From contig NC_061081.1 of NCBI RefSeq assembly GCF_021917145.1, positions 7,507,153 through 7,571,152 on the forward strand: a DNA stretch of 64,000 nt. Reading direction: 5' to 3'. A program made the position numbers and the translations under genes. Under the pieces are notes generated by a model. It did not search any database. It saw only the letters and a list, made by a program, of their open reading frames with translations, and was not told the origin of the DNA. The stretch's first letter is position 1, and every line of letters begins with the position of its first letter. Source of the stretch: Hypomesus transpacificus. Lineage: Eukaryota; Chordata; Actinopteri; Osmeriformes; Osmeridae. Positions 60,324 to 64,000 of this stretch are shown here, one piece after another.

Positions 60324-62376
60324 ATGAAGTGTCATTACGAGGTGTTGGGAGTCAAAAGAGACGCCAGTGATGATGACCTGAAGAAGGCCTATCGCAAATT
60401 AGCTTTGAAGTGGCATCCAGGTATGATTTAGCTAGTTAGCGCTAGCTAATTCCCAACCGGTTTGTTTGTTCATATCAGTATTGTAAATTGACAGTTATGT
60501 TATGTATGTAAAATGACAGAGCTGTTTTATTTCACTATTTGAAAACTTGAAGGTTTCTTTTCCAAATGATCATATACACAGTTAACAGTTAATAAACAGT
60601 TAATAAACAGTTCATAATGAGATTACCACTGCGTTTTATTCAAATTCCCCATAATGATTGATAATAGTCTGCCTTATCAAGACCACAGGTTCACACCTGC
60701 AAATTTTTGCAGACTTGTCCTCTGATGGTAGAATAGCCAGATATGTTAAAATGTATCCATAGGGCCCGGAGGTGGATGTGGCTGTGACTGTTCCACATTC
60801 AATAGGGGTTATGCGGAGCGCTCAGCGTTCGAACCGGAAAACAGATGTAATCGTTTCCGCTTCTCACTTCTGTACACATCTGCAGCTCTAGGTGATCCAA
60901 ATAACTTATATTGCAGGGAAGTTCAAGGATTTTATACGTTGTATTACTCTCTACATTAGGGTAAGTGTGACAGGAATAAAGTGATGAGTTCATATAACGT
61001 TATAATAGCCTAACATTAGACCGTTTCCCAGGAGGTAGCACTAGCTCTACACATTAACTACAACGTTACAGTAGGCTACATAGCTACACAACTAGTGCTA
61101 AGTTATCAATGAAATATATGAATTCAGCAAATTAATTTAAGAAGCTCATTTTAATTTAGTGTCATATCCATATCATTATTCTGGTTTCTATAGCTAGAAG
61201 GAAGGAATTACGTTTACTAGCCTACTACTAGGCCAAACAAAACGTTAAAGTTAGCAGGTGTATAAGATTACGTTACCGACAAAATTGACCTGTAAATAAA
61301 TACTGTCACACTGGTAGTTGCAGTTGATTGCCAAACACTGCATTCTTTGAGTCCACTTGGACGTCTACAGGTACAGTCTTCGTTTGACTGTTTTAATCGT
61401 CTGCGAGCAAAAAAAAAAGGCTACTCCAGGGTACTCGGGGCTCTGGAAGTCCGTTTGCCAATCCTGTGTACATGGGAAATGTAATTAAGGGTAGCTCCTT
61501 TAAACACCGGCTATAGTAGGTGGCCTTTACTACACTGTGTTTACCTCAAAAGCGGCCGGCCGGAAGTAGTTACATCTGTTTTGTAGAACCAGGAAGAATG
61601 TTGCGCATAACCCCTATTGACAATTCCCGGAATACGTCCGACCACAAACATGTATCATATTCCTAAGGCAGAAATCATCAAAATGCATAACCAGCCATGA
61701 TAAATTATAGTATCTATCAGTAGCCTAAAGGAAAAATAAATGACCAGTTAAGCAATCGACTGGTTCTTCGGGTGTACGTCTTTCGTTCAACTGTCACTAG
61801 TTTTGTGTCAGTGTGTGACAGTATTTTGTTATTGTCAGACAAAAACTTGGACAATCCTGAAGAGGCAGCAGAGCACTTCAAGCTTCTTCAGGCTGCTTAT
61901 GATGTCCTGAGTGACCCACAGGAAAGGGCTTGGTGAGTCCACTTCTCATCATTACGGACTGACGTGGACATATAGGCCCAGTTTTCCAGACATGGATTTA
62001 GCCTAGTCCTAGACTAAAAACGTGTTCAATGGAGATCTTCATTGAAATGTTCTCTTACTTTAGGACTAGGCTTAATCCATGTCTGGGGAAATGGGCAATA
62101 GAGTCTAAATGCCTTTTTCCATGCTGTTGTTAAATGTTGAAAAATATAATAGTTTTCCACATAAGCCTTCACCTCAGCTCAAAGACCTCTAGATACTATC
62201 TAGAGAACAATCCTGTTCTCAGACAGTCCATTTAGTCTCTGGTCCTTTTCAGGTATGATAACCACAGAGAAGCCCTCCTGAAGGGAGGAGTGAGTGGAGA
62301 CTATGAGGACAACAGCATCGATCTGCTCCAGTACTTCACTGTGTCTTGCTACTCTGGTTATGGAGATGATGAGAAG
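60324..62376 (+). CDS. dnajc21: DnaJ homologue subfamily C member 21 (5' part)
   Basis: Three exons are in the window (60324-60420, 61839-61932, 62253-62376), giving the first 105 residues of a protein of about 530 in human; the rest lies beyond base 64000. DNAJC21 is the vertebrate Jjj1, an Hsp70 co-chaperone that helps recycle 60S export factors in the cytoplasm. The J domain is complete: [35 protein letters not shown] with the HPD loop split by intron 1 (phase 1), then [20 protein letters not shown] and [15 protein letters not shown]. The following [10 protein letters not shown] matches the conserved segment just after the J domain. I searched 62377-64000 for the next exon (GFYTVYRNVF-like) and did not find it. 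Confidence 0.95.
60800..61619. mobile_element. Inverted-repeat element in dnajc21 intron 1
   Basis: Ends are perfect 16-bp inverted repeats (caataggggttatgcg at the left, its complement at 61604-61619). Both ends also share a subterminal aaaacagatgtaa block in inverted orientation. The length is 820 bp with no coding capacity. No clear target duplication is visible, so the superfamily is unresolved. Confidence 0.7.
61977..62098. mobile_element. Foldback MITE in dnajc21 intron 2
   Basis: The left arm ccagacatggatttagccta followed by gtcctagactaaaa, and the right arm tttaggactaggcttaatcc followed by atgtctgggg, are inverted copies. They give a hairpin of about 120 bp typical of a common fish MITE, probably Harbinger-related. 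Confidence 0.65.
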
Positions 62377-62495
62377 GTGAGTGTATTTGTAATGTCAAAT
62401 AGGCCGCATTGACTCCCCCTAGGTTTTTGTTCTAGATGGTCAGTTGCATTCTAAATATGTAGTGGTATTTATATAATACATTATATATATATATA

Positions 62496-62546
62496 CAGTA
62501 CCAGTCAAAAGTTTGGACACATATTCCAAACTCTTGATTGGTACTG
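62496..62546. mobile_element. Deleted Tc1-type element, two termini joined
   Basis: 51 bp starting cagtaccagtcaaaagtttg and ending caatcaagag-complement plus ggtactg, flanked by TA. It looks like the two ends of a Tc1-like transposon with the inside lost. Confidence 0.6.
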
Positions 62547-63154
62547 TATATGTTCTTACTAAAGCCGTTGTCATATTATAATTATGTATTAATATTGTGG
62601 TGGGCATACAAACATGCAGTGACAATTTACTACCAGGAGTTGGCAGCAAATCTAAATCAACTGTAACTGTAGTCACTGCGAAGTCCTTACAGGTGAAGCT
62701 ACAGCCTCTGCGGGCCCTACACAATGTTAAATGTAGTTCCTACTGTTCCAAAAAGCAGAACCGTTTTTGGCAGTTTAGTTCTTCTCCCTTTTGGCACACA
62801 ACTTTGTGCGTCGTTTATTCATGTAGGCCTACAAAGACAATACTTTTTGAACCTAAAACATAGCTGGCTACCCACAATGTAGCCCAGAACTCACTGCGCT
62901 CTTCAAGGTACAGTGTCCTCTTGAACCTGTCCAGTCAATAATGTACAAGCAGTCCACTTCACTCCCAAATATATTTTGAGGTTGCACAGTTACAATTTCG
63001 GGAGCATATGTGACCAAAATGTTGGTTGAAAAAAACAACTCAAATATGAGTGATGATGTTCTATATATAATTTAATAAGAGATTGGCCCCTCCATGTGGT
63101 CATTTTATAAAAACGATTTATTCATTTAATTTACAAAAAATTTGCCATATCGTG

Positions 63155-63228
63155 TGTTGTATCGTTATCGGGATAAGAAAGGATCTATATCAGGATATGA
63201 TATTTTGGTCATATCGCACAGCCCTAGT
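63155..63228. mobile_element. DNA-transposon terminal fragment
   Basis: Ends tattttggtcatatcgcaca gccctag, similar to the fragment at 19100-19136. Such termini belong to abundant fish DNA elements; only one end is visible here. Confidence 0.4.
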
Positions 63229-63609
63229 GTGGGGCCTTCCTCAATCCTCTCACTGTTTAGCTGAATATTACTGACTGAATGAATTTAATGTGCTCAATGC
63301 ATTGCAGAGTATGTACAGCTCTTTTTATTATTGAAAGGAGCTAGGAACAAATTCTTGAGGATATTAATAAGTATGTAGTCAAATGTCTTATGTGGATAGG
63401 GAGCCTGTAATGGACGATGGAAATCGTTTTTATTTATTTAACCAAATGTCAGCTTAGTTTGTGCACAGGTAATTCGAATGTTAAAAGATTTATTTTATGG
63501 AACATCAACATATTGTTCCTGGTGTTTCTTAGCAACCTTCATAGTAGAATAACAACAACACACACAGCCAAAGACCTGCACATGTTCTGCTGCCACAAAT
63601 GAGCGAAGC

Positions 63610-63941
63610 TAGTTCAGGCATGGCACTCGGGCAGCACGCGTCACCCGCTCATTACCACACCAAGCCAGCACATTAGCCAGCACAAGCCCATACGCACACA
63701 CTCACCGCGCTTGTTTTATGATCAGTGCTGCTGCCGCCCTCCACCATCCCCTTCTCCCCCTTGCTGTCTGTATGTTCTATCCATCAGGGGGATTATATCT
63801 CTATTGCTCCCTGCCTCATATGTCATGTATGTATGTGTCACATCGAGCGCTTCCCTTTGATCATCCACTCCGCCAAAGTCAAACTTATTTCAATGTCAAT
63901 CAATAAATGCTCAAATCTAATATGTGACTGTCTTGACTGAA
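63610..63941. repeat. Dispersed repeat, copy B (pair with 41381-41759)
   Basis: Collinear blocks shared with 41381-41759, ending in the same caataaatgctcaaatc ... gtcttgactgaac. Family unknown to me. Confidence 0.6.
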
Positions 63942-64000
63942 CTCAAAATTTGAATTATTTCATAATGCTCATCACCCTCAACCTATGTATTTGGACAACA

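Larger units (their letters stand above)
62377..64000 (+). other. dnajc21: dnajc21 intron 3 (continues past the window)
   Basis: Follows the exon-3 donor (GAGAAG|GTGAGT). Contains the short Tc1 remnant (62496-62546), a transposon terminus (63155-63228) and a dispersed repeat (63610-63941). No exon recognised. Confidence 0.6.

Overview
The window is a piece of a teleost fish chromosome. Genes are split by GT-AG introns, and the intergenic DNA carries fish-type repeats: tRNA-derived SINEs with the 'gataagagcgtctgctaaatg' type tail, a Tc1-like transposon, hAT/Tc1/Harbinger-like MITEs, a Rex-like LINE fragment and long CT/GT microsatellites. I cannot name the species from sequence alone; the repeat mix would fit many euteleosts.

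Layout, left to right: 1-8213 is intron 1 of map3k1 (minus strand; only exon 1, 8214-8704, is in the window). 8705-23740 is a gene-poor, repeat-rich interval with an intact Tc1-like element at 15541-17201. Then ankrd55 (plus, 11 coding exons, 23774-30632); il6st/gp130 (plus, 15 coding exons, 33206-39421); an il31ra-like gp130-family receptor (minus, 15 coding exons, 42090-47006); ddx4/vasa (minus, 20 coding exons, 47566-52032); rad1 (plus, 54943-56271); brix1 (plus, 57048-59025); and the first three exons of dnajc21 (plus, from 60324), which runs off the right edge.

The left block map3k1-ankrd55-il6st-il31ra-ddx4 has the same order and relative orientation as human 5q11.2 (from memory), which helps identify the il31ra-like gene. 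The right block rad1-brix1-dnajc21 corresponds to human 5p13.2, so the ddx4-rad1 interval is a synteny junction; it holds a 961-bp non-autonomous hAT element with an exact 8-bp target duplication.

Functionally, il6st and the il31ra-like gene are tail-to-tail cytokine receptors of the JAK/STAT gp130 family; ddx4 is a germ-line RNA helicase; rad1 is a subunit of the 9-1-1 checkpoint clamp; brix1 and dnajc21 act in 60S ribosome biogenesis; map3k1 is a MAPK-cascade kinase; ankrd55 is an ankyrin-repeat protein of poorly defined role. Exon models were built by hand from splice sites, reading phase and remembered vertebrate orthologues; no database search was run. I found no sign of a novel multi-gene system; the most interesting points are the Ig-like exon kept in the il31ra-like receptor, changed STAT3 docking sites in gp130, the phase-1 mini-exon array in ddx4, and several well-delimited transposons.
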